Assembly: GCA_963921425.1 (NCBI GenBank)
Contig: OY992833.1
Span: 2,358,501 to 2,422,500 of the forward strand
Source of the DNA: Dryas octopetala
Lineage: Eukaryota; Streptophyta; Magnoliopsida; Rosales; Rosaceae
DNA length: 64,000 nt
Direction of reading: 5' to 3'
Shown here in pieces: positions 11,406 to 22,450 of the stretch. A program made the translations under genes and the position numbers. Under the pieces are notes generated by a model that had not been told where the DNA came from, did not search any database, and saw nothing but the letters and a program-made list of their open reading frames with translations. Numbering within the stretch: position 1 is the first letter of the stretch; every line of letters begins with the position of its first letter.

Positions 11406-14400
11406 CTTCTCTGTAACTCTCGCCGAAGTCGAAGGTCGGCCGGCGACCAGGGCCATCCCTGAAATTTTGGGTGGTGTGGGTGGTCAGGTCTGCTGGTCAT
11501 TGAGGAGGAGGCTTGAAGGGAATGGGTATAATGAGAAAAATCTGGTGAGGTTATTGGTTATGGTACATGAGGTATTCTTGGGTGGTATTATTAGAAAATG
11601 TCTATGTTGAAAATTAATGCACATTATTGGAAAATACTACAAAATTTTAGAGACATTCTCAAAGCCCATACAAATTAAAGCTAGAATATTCCACATAGTT
11701 CTACATAATTCTAAAAATCTAGAAGATAGCTTGATAAGAAGAAAGAGTATTCTAGATAAATCTATAAGTAACTATCTTAACTATAGAAGTCTAAGAATTT
11801 GTGGCTAGGAAAGGCCAAGTCCTTTGGGTATGTCGGTTAGCAACATCTATAAATAGGATGAGAAAGCCTATTGTAATATAAGCTAGAGGCATACTAAAAG
11901 CCACTAGTCCTAAGTCCTATTGTCCTAGACATCTACATCTCCACTTGTACCCTCCTATGTTCATCAATAAAAGATACTTTGTTTAAAGTCCAAACATCAA
12001 GCATAGGTAGCTAATAGAAGCTTACACAAGCCATGAGCTACGAGTGTCCTAAACACCCTCCAAATATCTAACAGTCAACATTTTTTTAAAAAGATGGAAT
12101 ATAATAAAGTGAGTACAATGAGCAGTAAAATGGGTATGTATAGAACAAAAATTCTCTTGTGCAGGATATCTGTTTTTTAACAAAAGAATGGACGTGGGGT
12201 TCTTATGATTTTTTCCCATTTTTATCCAATTTTTGACAGATTCAACATTTAGAGTATATTTCTATAGTTTAGGGTATAGTATATGCCCGAAACTCAAGAG
12301 TTAAAACCTAAAATCTAACCGAAGAACGGGAGCTAAAACTCAAGAGTTAAAACCTAAAACTGAGGAATGGGTCTCAATTAACCATTTATAGTATTATACT
12401 CTGCAAAAAATAAGATCAAAAGGTTAAAAAAAAGTCATAAAATACATGCGTCTGTTCTTTGATTGAAGCATGGACGTCCAGATCCGATGAATGAATCAAT
12501 TCATCTCTCAATTTTCAATGAAGGGGGAGTAGGATATAATTCCCAGCAGGAGGATCCTTCTTTTGTTTCGCATATCTCATTAGACAAATCAATTCAAGGA
12601 ATCAAAAATGAGAATAACACTGCACAGATAAAGGCTATTGAATAGGATTTCTAGGATTTTAAACACTTGTATAGGCTTTCAGTCCAAAAAGAACCCACTT
12701 GAACAACTCAAACCAAGCTGGTCAAAACAGAACTAACTTTTTAATGAAAGAATGGAGAGCACTTTTGCATTTTGCATCCATCCAAAACAATGTTAATTTA
12801 TAGTCAAACTTTTGATTCAACTATAATTGCTTACTGTTAGTATTTTTAATTTCACCTTAGTAACTATTTAATATTATATAGAAGTTTTAATTAACTCATG
12901 TCTACAGGTTTTGGGAGGCATGATGCGTTCTAAAAATAGTAGAGATGAATGGTTGTCAATCCAAGAAAGTAGAATATGGGAACTACCAGAAGGGGAGGAA
13001 AAAATCATGTCGGTTTTGAAGTTGAGTTTTGATAACTTGAAATCACCATCTTTGAAACAATGTTTTGCGTATTGCTCAATGTTTATGAAAGATTTCAAAA
13101 TTGAAAGAGATAACTTGATCCAACTTTGGATGGCTCATGGATTACTCCACCCATCTTGGGACAAAAGTAATCTAGAGATGGAGGATATAGGCAATGAATA
13201 TTTTGATATTCTATTGGACAACTCCTTATTTCAGGATGCGACAAAGGATAAATATGGCATTATTATAAATTGCAAGATGCACGATCTTGTACATGATCTT
13301 GCTGAAGTTGTATTCAAATCTGAGAGTTTGACTCAAGACTTCAGTAAGATGGATAATACACGTGAGATTCGACATGTTGCAAGGCTTCCTTCTTCAGCAC
13401 TAGAAAGAATTCAAGAAACAAGTGTTGGGAGATTGCGTCTGTTTTTGAAAGGAGAAGTCCCTAGTAATATCTTACAGTTTACAGCTGTACGTATCTTAAA
13501 TTTATATGGCGCTGGTATTATGAAGTTGCCAACTTCAATTGGCAAGTTGATACACTTGAGGTATCTGGATGTTTCCAGCACATATATTAAGGCACTCCCC
13601 AAATCTATTGGCAAGCTCTATAACCTACAGACGTTAAGAATGTGTCATACTTTTGTTGAAAAACTTCCAGAGGAACTGCAAAATTTGATCAACTTGAGGC
13701 ATCTTTATTTTGATGGGGACATGGAAGTTCCAGCTGGAATATTGGAGCGACTCACTCATCTCCGCACATTACCTTGCTTCGGTGCGGGTAAGGAGATGGG
13801 TCCTGGAATTGAGGAGTTGGCTGGCTTGAATGAATTGAAAGGAAAGCTAGTTATTTGTAATCTGGAACATGTGAGGGATGTAGACGAAGCTAAGAAAGCA
13901 AATTTAGTGTCAAAAATAAACCTCTGTGAGTTAAGATTTGTATGGGTGGAGGATAGGCTAGTGGGCAACAACAATGAGGAGAATGTACTAGAAGGCCTCC
14001 AACCGCATACTAATTTGGAAAACTTATGGATTGAAAACTTCTTGGGTGATAAGTTTCCATCATGGTTGCCTTCACTCCACAATTTGAAGATTATTAGATT
14101 ACGCGACTGCCAAAAATGTGAAGGAGTCCCAATACTCGGCCATCTACCTAATCTTAAAAATCTTGAGATTGAGGGATTGGATAACGTAAAATGTGTTGGA
14201 GTTGAGTTTTATGGTTATAATCATGTTCACGATAATGATAAGGCTACAACACCAGCTTTATTTCCAGCACTGAAAACATTACGTATTGGCAGTTGCGTGG
14301 AGCTAATTGAATGGATGGAAGCACCGGTGATGCCAACAACAAAAGTTGTGGTGTTTCCTTGCCTTGAGGAGTTGATTACGTGGAATTGTCGTAAATTGAC

Positions 14401-16160
14401 AATTGCTCCTAGTCATTTTCCATCTCTCAAGAAGTTGGAAATGGGTCACATGGACAACATGGCAATAGAAAATATCTGCAGTAAATTGACGACTCTCACT
14501 TATCTTATTATAGAAAAAATGTCGGGGCTTACTTCTCTCCCAGAAGGGATATTGAAGAACAACAAGAATATCACATCTTTGGAGGTAAGATATTGCGATG
14601 AGTTAGAATGTATTGCTCCGAATGTATTTGGCTGTTGTGCGTCTCTTCGGTCACTTTCAGTTCATTGTTGTGAAAATCTGAGTCATTTACCTGATGGGCT
14701 AGACACAGTCCCTCTTGAAGAGTTGCATATATATGCATGTGCTAGTTTAGCATCCATTTCATTTACACATGTCTCCCCATCACTCTGTGTATTGGAAGTC
14801 GAATATTGTGAAAGATTATTAGAAGTTGCGCTTAGACACTGTCCCTCTCTTCAGATGTTGAAAATAAGCTGGTGCCCTGAGCTAACATCCATTTCGTTAT
14901 CCCTCCGTGAATCAACTATGAATCTTCAGAGTGAACCAGAAAGTCTTGAGGAGTTGTCTATAGCGTATTGCAGGAGTCTACAATCTATCCCGACCTTATA
15001 CAGCTTCACATCCCTCCATCGACTGAGCATTGCAGAGTGTGATAGATTAGCAAGTCTTTGGAGTGATCAACAAATCCCAGTCTCTCTCAAGGAGTTGAGT
15101 ATACAGAATTGCCCTAGTCTAAAGACTTTTCCAAGTTTAGACAACCTCACATCCCTCCGTCAGTTGAAGATTTATTTTTGTCATGGGTTAACAAGTCTAC
15201 CGTGTGGGCTTGCATCCTGCACATTTCTTGAGAAGCTGACTATCAAATCTTGTGACAATTTGATATCTGTTGCAGAAGATCTATCCAAGATGCATTCTCT
15301 TTCTGATCTAAAAATAATGTATTGTGGGAAATTAAAATATTTTCCGAAGGGGCTAGGCTCCCTCACTCGTTTGAAGAAATTGCATATTGGTCCGTTCTTG
15401 GAAGAGCTTGATTCTTTCCCTGCAGATTTTCAGGTTCCACCACAACTTGAAAAATTAAAGTTTCAGGGGTGGCCTAAGCTCAAGTCTCTGCCTCAACAAA
15501 TTCAATACGCAACTTCCCTAACATATTTGAAAATAGAATCTTTTGACGGAGTGGAGACTTTTCCAGAGTGGTTGGGAAACCTTGCTTCTCTGGAGTGCGT
15601 GGAAATATTGAGTTGCAAGAATCTGATGTGTCTACCTACAGTCGAAGCTATGCAACGCCTCATCAAATTAGAAACTCTGAGGATTTGTGGATGTCCCCAA
15701 CTTGAGGAAAGATGCACCAAAGAGAGCAACCTAGAATGGGCCAAGATTTCTCACATTCCACATGTCCAAAGTAATGTTTTTATGTTTTTTTGTTTTTCAA
15801 ACTTTTTAAATGATCTGTTCTTATACTTTTCCTTTTATCTTAATTAGTTGTTATTTGTATACCTTGTTTTTTTTTTCAACTACAAATTTTTCATGACAGG
15901 AAATTAATTCATTCTCACTATAAAACAATTCAAAATAGTATTGTACAACTGTGTGGTGTAGTGAAAAAACTTTCTGACACATTTCTAAAAAGAAAAAAAC
16001 TTAATTGTTTACCCTTGTATCTTTCTTCTTTTACTCAGAATTGACGAAATATTTTCTTAATCAGTCTATTAAGGATTATTGGAGCTATGTGACGCCTGAC
16101 AAAACTAGCATAATTGGATATTCATGGTTTTCACAACGTATCAAGAGAAGATGTGCCTAG
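9681..16160 (+). CDS. CC-NB-ARC-LRR disease resistance protein (CNL, RGA2/RGA3-like)
   Basis: This is a predicted intracellular immune receptor that senses pathogen effectors and triggers cell death. Proposed exons are 9681-10823, 12908-15770 and 16039-16160, giving 1375 aa. Order: Rx-N coiled coil (~1-150, with [21 protein letters not shown]), then NB-ARC. Visible motifs are P-loop GMPGLGKTT (203-211), kinase-2 LLVLDDVW (D282-D283), RNBS-B IIVTTR, GVPL (375-378) split from LGG by intron 1, and MHD (505-507). About 25 leucine-rich repeats run from ~560 to ~1330. The start is the first ATG (MEGRILE); earlier in-frame codons are non-ATG. Exon 1/2 borders (AAG|GTATAG, ACAG|GTT) restore AKVLGG exactly. 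Exon 3 is inference: reading through instead gives a hydrophobic tail ending at 15847. All key motifs are intact, so it is probably functional. Confidence 0.9.
11303..11399 (+). repeat. Poly-C tract and (CT)n microsatellite in the CNL intron
   Basis: A C tract at 11303-11317 is followed by about 30 CT dinucleotides at 11339-11399. The upstream 90 bp is also C-rich. Confidence 0.95.
11605..12073 (+). mobile_element. Solo copia-type LTR (469 bp) in the CNL intron
   Basis: The block starts TGTTGAAAATTAATG and ends ATCTAACA (TG...CA termini). It contains a promoter-like TCTATAAATAGGATG near 11852 and a CAATAAAAGATAC polyadenylation-like phrase near 11963. Flanking pentamers GTCTA and GTCAA agree at four of five positions, consistent with a decayed target duplication. 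There is no internal coding sequence, so it is a solo LTR. Confidence 0.75.
12280..12385 (+). repeat. Short tandem duplication
   Basis: The phrase ACTCAAGAGTTAAAACCTAAAA occurs twice about 48 bp apart, near 12290 and 12338, with partly matching flanks. No function is evident. Confidence 0.7.
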
Positions 16161-16650
16161 AGCCGTGTCCCAGTTGTGCAAGATTATATTCATTCTAGTT
16201 ATAACTTGTAAGTACAACCAATTCCATGTTGTGTAGCTACCTCGTATATATATTGGATTCCATGTTGTTTTCCTTTTTCTTGTTCTGTAGTAAGGTTATG
16301 GTGGCATGTTCATAGGGTATATACCTTCACCAACATTGTCGCCAAGTTTTATTTGATGGCATTGCGCAACTGTTCTGGTTGCAAAACAGTTGAAACCAGT
16401 GTGCGATTGTTGTTGTGAAAAACGCTTTTTGAAGCATGTGTAAAAAGAAACTTGTTTATCCATATCATTTTTCTTTTGTTCAGAATTTGACCAAACATCT
16501 TTTTATAATTAGTTTACCCAGAAGATGATGATTGAAAACTTGCTATGCCCGAACAAACTATCACAGAGATGTGCCAGTTGTTGGAGTACTAGCCCAGTTG
16601 TGCAAGGATTACTTCATCCTAATTGTTTCAAGTTTCACATTAATTGTAAG
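16021..16650 (+). repeat. Tandemly duplicated 3' exon region of the CNL gene
   Basis: About 16021-16215 and 16475-16650 are related. Both show a T-rich CAGAA acceptor, TTGAC.AAA.AT.TTTT, AGATGTGCC and then CCCAGTTGTGCAAG.ATTA.TTCAT. The first copy supplies the proposed terminal exon and its stop at 16158-16160. The second copy has no long frame. Both are followed by TTGTAAG, a possible donor for 3'-UTR introns. Confidence 0.65.
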
Positions 16651-16654
16651 CTTT

Positions 16655-17047
16655 TCAAACGACTAGCTTCTCTTGTCTCCTGATATTCCTCTTAGATTAT
16701 ATGTAATTAGATTTACAATGCTTTGTATTTTCCTCTAGCCTCAGCTCTATCTGTTCCCAGTTGATTGCGTCTATTATTACTTAATTTGGCATAATTTTGT
16801 AGGTTTTCAGGTGGCTGTCATCGATCAATTGGAAGAATAAGTGATGTGCAATAGGTGCAAACTCAGTCCAAGTACTTCAATGCTTTTTTTTTTTTTTTTT
16901 TTTTTTTTTTTCCGTTAAATTAATACACAGTATTTTCCTATTAATGAGTTATCTTTTCTTTTAGATAAAATAAACCAGAGTTTTATTTTTTAAACTACAT
17001 CCAGTGATATCTTATAACGCTATTGTTCAAAATTCATTAATTAATGG
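16655..17047 (+). other. CNL 3' flank / possible 3'-UTR exon
   Basis: A stretch near 16804-16860, preceded by TTTTGTAG, may be a spliced 3'-UTR exon. A T tract of about 25 bp is at 16887-16911. No coding frame is supported. Confidence 0.35.
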
Positions 17048-17511
17048 TAGGGGTGCGATTTGGATTCAAAAATCAGAATTCGACCGATTCCGATCTGAAA
17101 ATTTTCAATTTTGGAACGCCCGAATTAAATATGAAATCCGAAAATTCCAAAAAAAATTGGATTGGAATTGAGTTTCTGTAAATTCCAATCCAATCCGAAT
17201 TTTGATCCAAATTTTTTCCTAAGGCATTCCAATTCGATATTTCGTAAATAATGTCAATTTATTCGGTATTTATTTTATATATTTTATCATTTATTTAATT
17301 TTTTACTATATATTTCAAACATACATATACATATATATTAAAAACATATGACTAATTATAAACATATGTATATTATAAATATATGTGTATCATAATAACA
17401 TAAATTCTAACAAAAACACCTACATTTTTATACTTGTAATTACTAATTTTTTTGTTTCCATTACGGGGGAGGGGAGATCGAAGATGAGGCAATTAATTTC
17501 ATCATTATTCA

Positions 17512-17545
<34 letters not shown>

Positions 17546-17818
17546 CCCGAATATGCTCTAAAAAATATTAAGAAAATGTAAAAATTCTGATTTTTTGTTT
17601 AAAAATTCTGATTTTTGTTTCAAAAATTTCGTATTTTTATTCGAAAGCTAGTTTCAAAAATGTGATATTCTTAAAAAATTCGAAAATTTTGAATTAGAAT
17701 GAGATGTTGAAATTCTGATTTTTTGAAATGAAAATTAGAATAGAAATTCCATTTTGAGATATTTTGGATTGGAATTGGAACACCATATTTCCGATCTGAT
17801 TCATCCAAAACATCCCTA
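17048..17818. mobile_element. hAT-type non-autonomous element (771 bp, 8-bp TSD)
   Basis: Perfect 8-bp target duplications ATTAATGG lie at 17040-17047 and 17819-17826. The ends are TAGGGGTG and, in reverse complement, TAGGGATG, followed by related sub-terminal (GAT)TTGGAT. An 8-bp TSD with TAGGGRTG ends is the signature of hAT/Ac-like MITEs. The inside is AT-rich, with an A tract at 17512-17542 and no transposase. Confidence 0.9.
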
Positions 17819-17935
17819 ATTAATGGCACTTAATTAATGAACTTACCATTTTCATGGATGGTGGCCAACTAGTTTCTTTTCATGAACAAATTTAAGAATC
17901 GTATGCACAAAGATTTGAATTCTGATCAGATTCGC

Positions 17936-18070
17936 ATAGTTGGCTGACGTGTCAACACATCTTGTCTTAGTGGTACACTTTACAAGTAACCTAGAGAATT
18001 TTTGGGTTCTCAAATAATTGTAGAATATTCCTTTTGTGTCAATAAAAATTATATTGGATAAACATATGAA
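17936..18070 (+). repeat. Segment duplicated at 58.84-58.98 kb
   Basis: About 130 bp match 58845-58978 in the same orientation. Shared phrases include GCATAGTTGG.TGACGTGTC, the CACTTCTTGT-type run, GAGA.ATTTTTGG and CAATA.AAATTATATT. The copy here lies in the CNL 3' flank, so the distal copy may mark a lost NLR neighbour. Confidence 0.65.
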
Positions 18071-18857
18071 TTATTATCGATCAGTAAATGATGTTAATGT
18101 CTGTGCATGCTTAATACACTTCAAATTATTTGCTTTTACACAGATGTCTATATACCAGTCTCAGGTTTTAATCAGCATTTGCTATTTGCTTCAATCTCAC
18201 CACTAGATTCTTTTGCAAGATAAAAAGTGACCCATAACAAACTCCCTTCTGGGCTATTATCTTGCAACTCCCTTCTTTGATTGTAGAGAGCAATTTTGCT
18301 CACCTCCTTTAACTCAGGTGTATGCTCACCTCCCATTTAAAATGTCGTCATGTGTTTATAAAATTAACCATGAGTTAATTTATTATATTTAATTATTTCT
18401 GATGTTATTTAATGATGAGAGAGAAAAATAATTTGACAACTCTTTTCTATTTTACCCTTATCTTTTATTTATTTTTATTATCCATTAATTTCTCTCTTCT
18501 CTTTTTTCTAACCATTTATGCTTCATTTTTTGGCTCTTCTCTAGAACGCAAAATGGCACTTCTCCAATACCCAAGAAAAAACCTTAGTTGTGTATTATGT
18601 TATGGCAAAATTATTTTTAATGTAAACTATTTAAAACCCCCAAGTTTGAACTTGGTTATTTATAAACCTCCACCTTTAATAAAACTATTTTCTAACCCCC
18701 AATTGGACATTTAATCTCTCCCAAAACCCCCTAGTCAACTAATAGTTTGACCCATATTTTTTTAATGTTCCAGTTTTACCCTTTTTTAGTCTTTCCTGTT
18801 GATTATAACACTAGAGGGTCAGACTCACTCATACTCTCTCTCTCTTTGAGTTCTGTA

Positions 18858-18860
<3 letters not shown>

Positions 18861-18914
<54 letters not shown>
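18861..18914 (+). repeat. (TC)n microsatellite
   Basis: About 27 TC dinucleotides run from 18861 to 18914, followed abruptly by GC-rich sequence. ORFs spanning it are artefacts. Confidence 0.95.
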
Positions 18915-18916
<2 letters not shown>

Positions 18917-19774
18917 CGTGGCTATCGCCGGTGCGTGCTCCGTCGTCCGGCGACGGTTGCCGGCGATACCGATCCCGATCTTCTCGTCTCTCCTCCCTCT
19001 TCCTCCCCCTGTATTCCACTCGCCATGAAAGCTAGCGTCCACACCAGATCGGGTCTAGGCAGACCCGAGCTCCCCGTCGGAGATCTGCCAGTTCCGGCGA
19101 CGACGAGGTGCCGGACCGCCATGGATGGCTTCCTCTCGTCGTCCCGAGTCCACTGGTGCCATCAGAAGATTTGGACGACCACTAGGCTCGCCGTTTCGAA
19201 GGAGAGAAGCTGGCGACATCCTTGTCGACGATCTCTATGTTCCGGCGACCATTTCCGTCGAGTCAGGTACCCATCTTCTTCTTCTCGTTGTGCTCTTCAA
19301 TTCTATGTGTTTGGATTAGTCCAATTGTTGATGAATCAAAAAACCCCAAATTGAACCTCACAGCCACTGCGGCGGCTCCGCCGCAAGTGGTGGCGATTAA
19401 GACATGGTTTTGTTCATTTTTTTGGCTTCGATTCATGCTTAATAATTTTGTTTTTTATTAATGTTCAATGTCATTGATAAAAAAATCAGTATGACATTAA
19501 TATGCATTTTCGGAAATAGAAAGTTGAAGTAGATGGTTCTCAATATCACATTGAACTTTGGAACTTCCGCACATTTTTCAACAATGGATGTCTTATATAT
19601 CTTATCTATTATATATCCATCATGTGAAATTTATGTCTTTTATCATGTAGATTCTTTTGGTCTTTAGAGCTGGGTGTGAAAGTTTGTTGGTATGGTAATT
19701 GTTGCAGGTTGGTTGATTGTGGTGGTGGTGGTGTAGTAAATGTCATGCTTATTTAATTAAAGATTAAAATGTTA

Positions 19775-19824
19775 TTTAAATGCTCCTTAGCCATCTTTTT
19801 ATTGATGGCTAAGGAGCATTTAAA
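19775..19824. repeat. Perfect 21-bp stem hairpin, 8-nt loop
   Basis: Arm 19775-19795 is the exact reverse complement of 19804-19824, with the loop at 19796-19803. The arms contain GCTCCTTAGCCATC and its inverse. The sequence just outside also pairs partly. It could be a young hairpin MITE core or a small-RNA source. No expression evidence exists. Confidence 0.9.
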
Positions 19825-20094
19825 CATTTATTGATGAAACAGTTTCAGTGAAACAGTTTCAGTTCGTGAAACATGAGTTTTAAATGAATTTTGAATGAAA
19901 TTATGGTTCTGAAATATGATGAATCAAATTTGCAGGTTGAAACAGATCGAGGCAGTGGCGATTGTCGTGTACTCGTCGCGCGTAAGGTGATTGGACGACG
20001 TTGTATTGTTGGCTATTCCTCTCATCTCAATGCTTGTTGTATTGTTTTTTTTTTTTTTTTTTTGATAAGGTTGCTGTGTTCTTTTTAGTGAAAC

Positions 20095-20520
20095 GGAATT
20101 CAGTAAAGGTGTAACTGTTTTAGTGAATTGTAATTGTTTTAGTAAAGGTGTAATTGTTTTTTAATTAAGGTGTAATTGCATTTTAGTCGAGGTGTAATTG
20201 TTTCATCACTTAATTCAGTTTCGGTAAGTGAATTCATAACTGAATTCTTCAATTTAGTGTAACTGAATTTCTGAAATTCAGTTTCAGTGTAATTAAATTC
20301 TTAAAATTCAGTTTCAGTGTAACTGAATTTTTGAAATTCAGTTTTAGTGTAATGAAATTCAATTTCAGTGTTTGATTTTAGTTTTAGTGAAATATTGAGT
20401 TTTAGCAAAAACTTCAATTCAAAAAAAAAAAAAAAAAAAAAAAAACAGTTTCACCAAAATACAGTTACAGTGACGTCAGCATGTGTCAGTATGCGTCAGT
20501 GCGCGTCAGCATGCGTCAGA
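20095..20520 (+). repeat. Degenerate minisatellites
   Basis: From about 20215 to 20400 a ~30-bp unit built around GTGTAACTGAATTTYTGAAA and TTCAGTTTCA recurs; each unit is itself palindromic. From 20475 to 20518 a 10-bp unit (CAGYRYGYGT) is repeated four times. An A tract lies at 20420-20444. Confidence 0.75.
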
Positions 20521-21475
20521 AGGGTAATTTAGGATTATAAGTTTTAGGGGGTTTTGAAAGAGTTTCTAGATGGGTGGGGCTTTAGACAAATTTTTTTGGT
20601 GAGTAGAGTGTTTAAAATTAGGCACTATTATTTTAACTCTAAAAAAATAAAGTAAAACTAAAGAGAGAGTGAGGCAAAAAGAGAGGTGGTGGTGGTGGTG
20701 GTGATGGGTAGGTGGGTGGGAGGGAAGGAGGGAGGGAGGGAGGACACAAGGTAGAAAGTGGCATGGGCAGTCGACTTTGGGCAATGTCGCTGGAGGTGGA
20801 GGTGGGGGGGTTAAGGGGCGATCTGCGAAAGCAATGGTTGTTTTTTTTTTTTTTTGGTTGTGTTGATTTTTTGTTCATGGGAGGGTTGCAGGCAAAAGAA
20901 GAAGAAAATTGAAGAAAGAAGAAAGGATTTGTCGCAGGGAAAGAATTTTTCGTTCTTTTAATTGATGGGAGAGTTTAGACAAACAAAAATTTTGATAGGA
21001 GAGTTGCAGTTGAAGGATTTGTTGGATTTTTTATTTTTTGGTGTTTTTTACTTTTTAGGGTTGCTGGGATTTCATTATTTTTTTTTTCTTCTTTGGTTTG
21101 AGGTTGTTGGAATCCAAGTAGGTAATTTGGAAGCTTAGTGACGAGTAAGAATAAGAAGAAGAAAAGGGGTGCGGTGGCGTTGGTGATGGTGGAGTACTAG
21201 AGTTGTAGAAGAAGAAAATCAAATGACAGTAATACCCCTTTGACTGTTAAATAAAAATAAAAGATGTTAAAAGTAAGGGGTGTGTGTAATTAAACCAAAT
21301 CTAAGGGAGTCTGAGTGTAATTATCTTATAATTAAATACAATGGGTTAACTCATGGTTAATTTTGTAAACACATGACATCATTTTAGATGAGATGTGAGC
21401 ATACACTTGAGTTAAAGGGGGTGAACAAAACTGCTCGCTTGATGAGATTGTATGTCTGTTGTTTGAAGAAACTAA

Positions 21476-21817
21476 GGGCCCGTTTGGTATCCAACTCAAA
21501 TTTTTTTTTCAAAAATTAAGATTTTTTTTTAAATGTGAGTTTTCAAAATCAATTTTTAAAATTTGAAAAAGTGTTTGGTATGAAATTTGAAAACAATTTT
21601 TAAATTTAAAAAATGATGATATCTAAGAAAAAAGGAAGTGTAAAAAAAAAAATGAGAAAAACGATGTTTTATCATTTTTAAAAAGAGGCATGTTTTTGAA
21701 TTTTTTTTCTAAAAACTGTTTTTAAAAATGGTCTACCAAACACGTTTTCTTGACTTAAACTTGTTTTTTGTTTTTAAAAACAAAAAATAGTTTTTGAATA
21801 GAATACCAAACAGACCC
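21476..21817. mobile_element. PIF/Harbinger (Tourist-like) MITE, 342 bp
   Basis: TAA target duplications are at 21473-21475 and 21818-21820. The terminal inverted repeats GGGCCCGTTTGGTA and, inverted, GGGTCTGTTTGGTA match at 12 of 14 positions. The inside is A/T-rich and self-complementary, with no ORF. Confidence 0.85.
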
Positions 21818-21837
21818 TAAGTTGTTTACATGATAAG

Positions 21838-22146
21838 TGTCAAAATGATTTTTCAAAAATATTTTCTGTCATTTTTCTTAGCACAACGCTATCCTTATAT
21901 ATTGGATCATTCTATTACAATGAATATTTACTTGTCCAAAACTATAGTTATAAACTTCCTAAGATTGAGTATTTACAAATGAATGCCATAATTACATATA
22001 ATAGCTGTAGTATCCTTGCTGATATCGTTAGTTTAGGCCCAATCCCTTAATTCAAGCAATAAGCTCAATCATCTCTGAAACTTCTGATTTCCTCAATTAT
22101 AAGGTCAATTCCTTGATTTAAGAAAGCACCATAATCAACTCTAACA
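21838..22146 (-). repeat. 3' LTR of the minus-strand copia element
   Basis: 309 bp, bounded on the plus strand by TGTCAAAATGA and CTCTAACA. It is similar to 26141-26412 with many substitutions, so the insertion is fairly old. Confidence 0.9.
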
Positions 22147-22450
22147 CCCCCCCTCAAATTGATGTTGGGAAATCAACCAGCAACAATTTGTTTACCAAAA
22201 ATTGATGTCATGTTGTAGTCAGAGCCTTGGAAAAGATATCAATATGCTACAAATCCGTCGACACATGTAGAAGATCAATAACATGATCAGTATATACATC
22301 GCGAATGTAGTGACAGTTCACCTCAATGTGCTTAGTTCGCTCATGAAATATTGATTTTCTGTTATTCAAATAGCACTAGTATTATCAACATGAGTAGGAT
22401 TCAATTGTGGAAAACCCAAATCAGAAAGAAGACGTCGAAGCCAAATTATT

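Larger units (their letters stand above)
10824..12907 (+). other. Intron 1 of the CNL gene (2084 bp)
   Basis: The intron has a GT start (GTATAGAT) and a TCTACAG end. It sits between the GVPLVAK and LGG codons of the NB-ARC domain, a position where many RGA-type genes have none or a short intron. It has been lengthened by a poly-C/(CT)n block and a solo LTR. A short ORF at 12463-12645 has no recognisable domain. Confidence 0.85.
18288..21436. mobile_element. Non-autonomous element with ~110-bp terminal inverted repeats (MULE-like, 3149 bp)
   Basis: Left end 18288-18400 and right end 21330-21436 are inverted copies with roughly 85-90% identity by eye. Shared phrases include CCTTTAACTCA.GTGTATGCTCAC and GTCATGTGTTTA.AAAATTAACC. 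Long TIRs suggest a Mutator-like element. No 9-bp target duplication was found, so the class is provisional. There is no transposase. The inside holds a (CT)n tract, GC-rich exon-like sequence at 18915-19300 (possible captured gene 5' end, Pack-MULE style), a perfect hairpin at 19775-19824 and AT-rich minisatellites. Confidence 0.65.

Noticed and set aside
11150..11610. ORFs around the CT repeat in the CNL intron
   Set aside because: Low-complexity translation of the microsatellite and C tract.
12463..12645. 60-aa ORF in the CNL intron
   Set aside because: No recognisable domain and no splice sites joining it to the receptor frame.
15771..15847. Hydrophobic read-through tail of the CNL ([11 protein letters not shown])
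   Set aside because: A good donor (AAAGTAATG) precedes it and the sequence looks intronic; kept only as an alternative end.
18747..19354. Overlapping ORFs in the GC-rich block
   Set aside because: Several unrelated frames on both strands with no domain; GC content alone opens them.
18279..21445. 9-bp target duplication for the long-TIR element
   Set aside because: The flanks GATTGTAGA and GCTTGATGA do not match, so no TSD is claimed.
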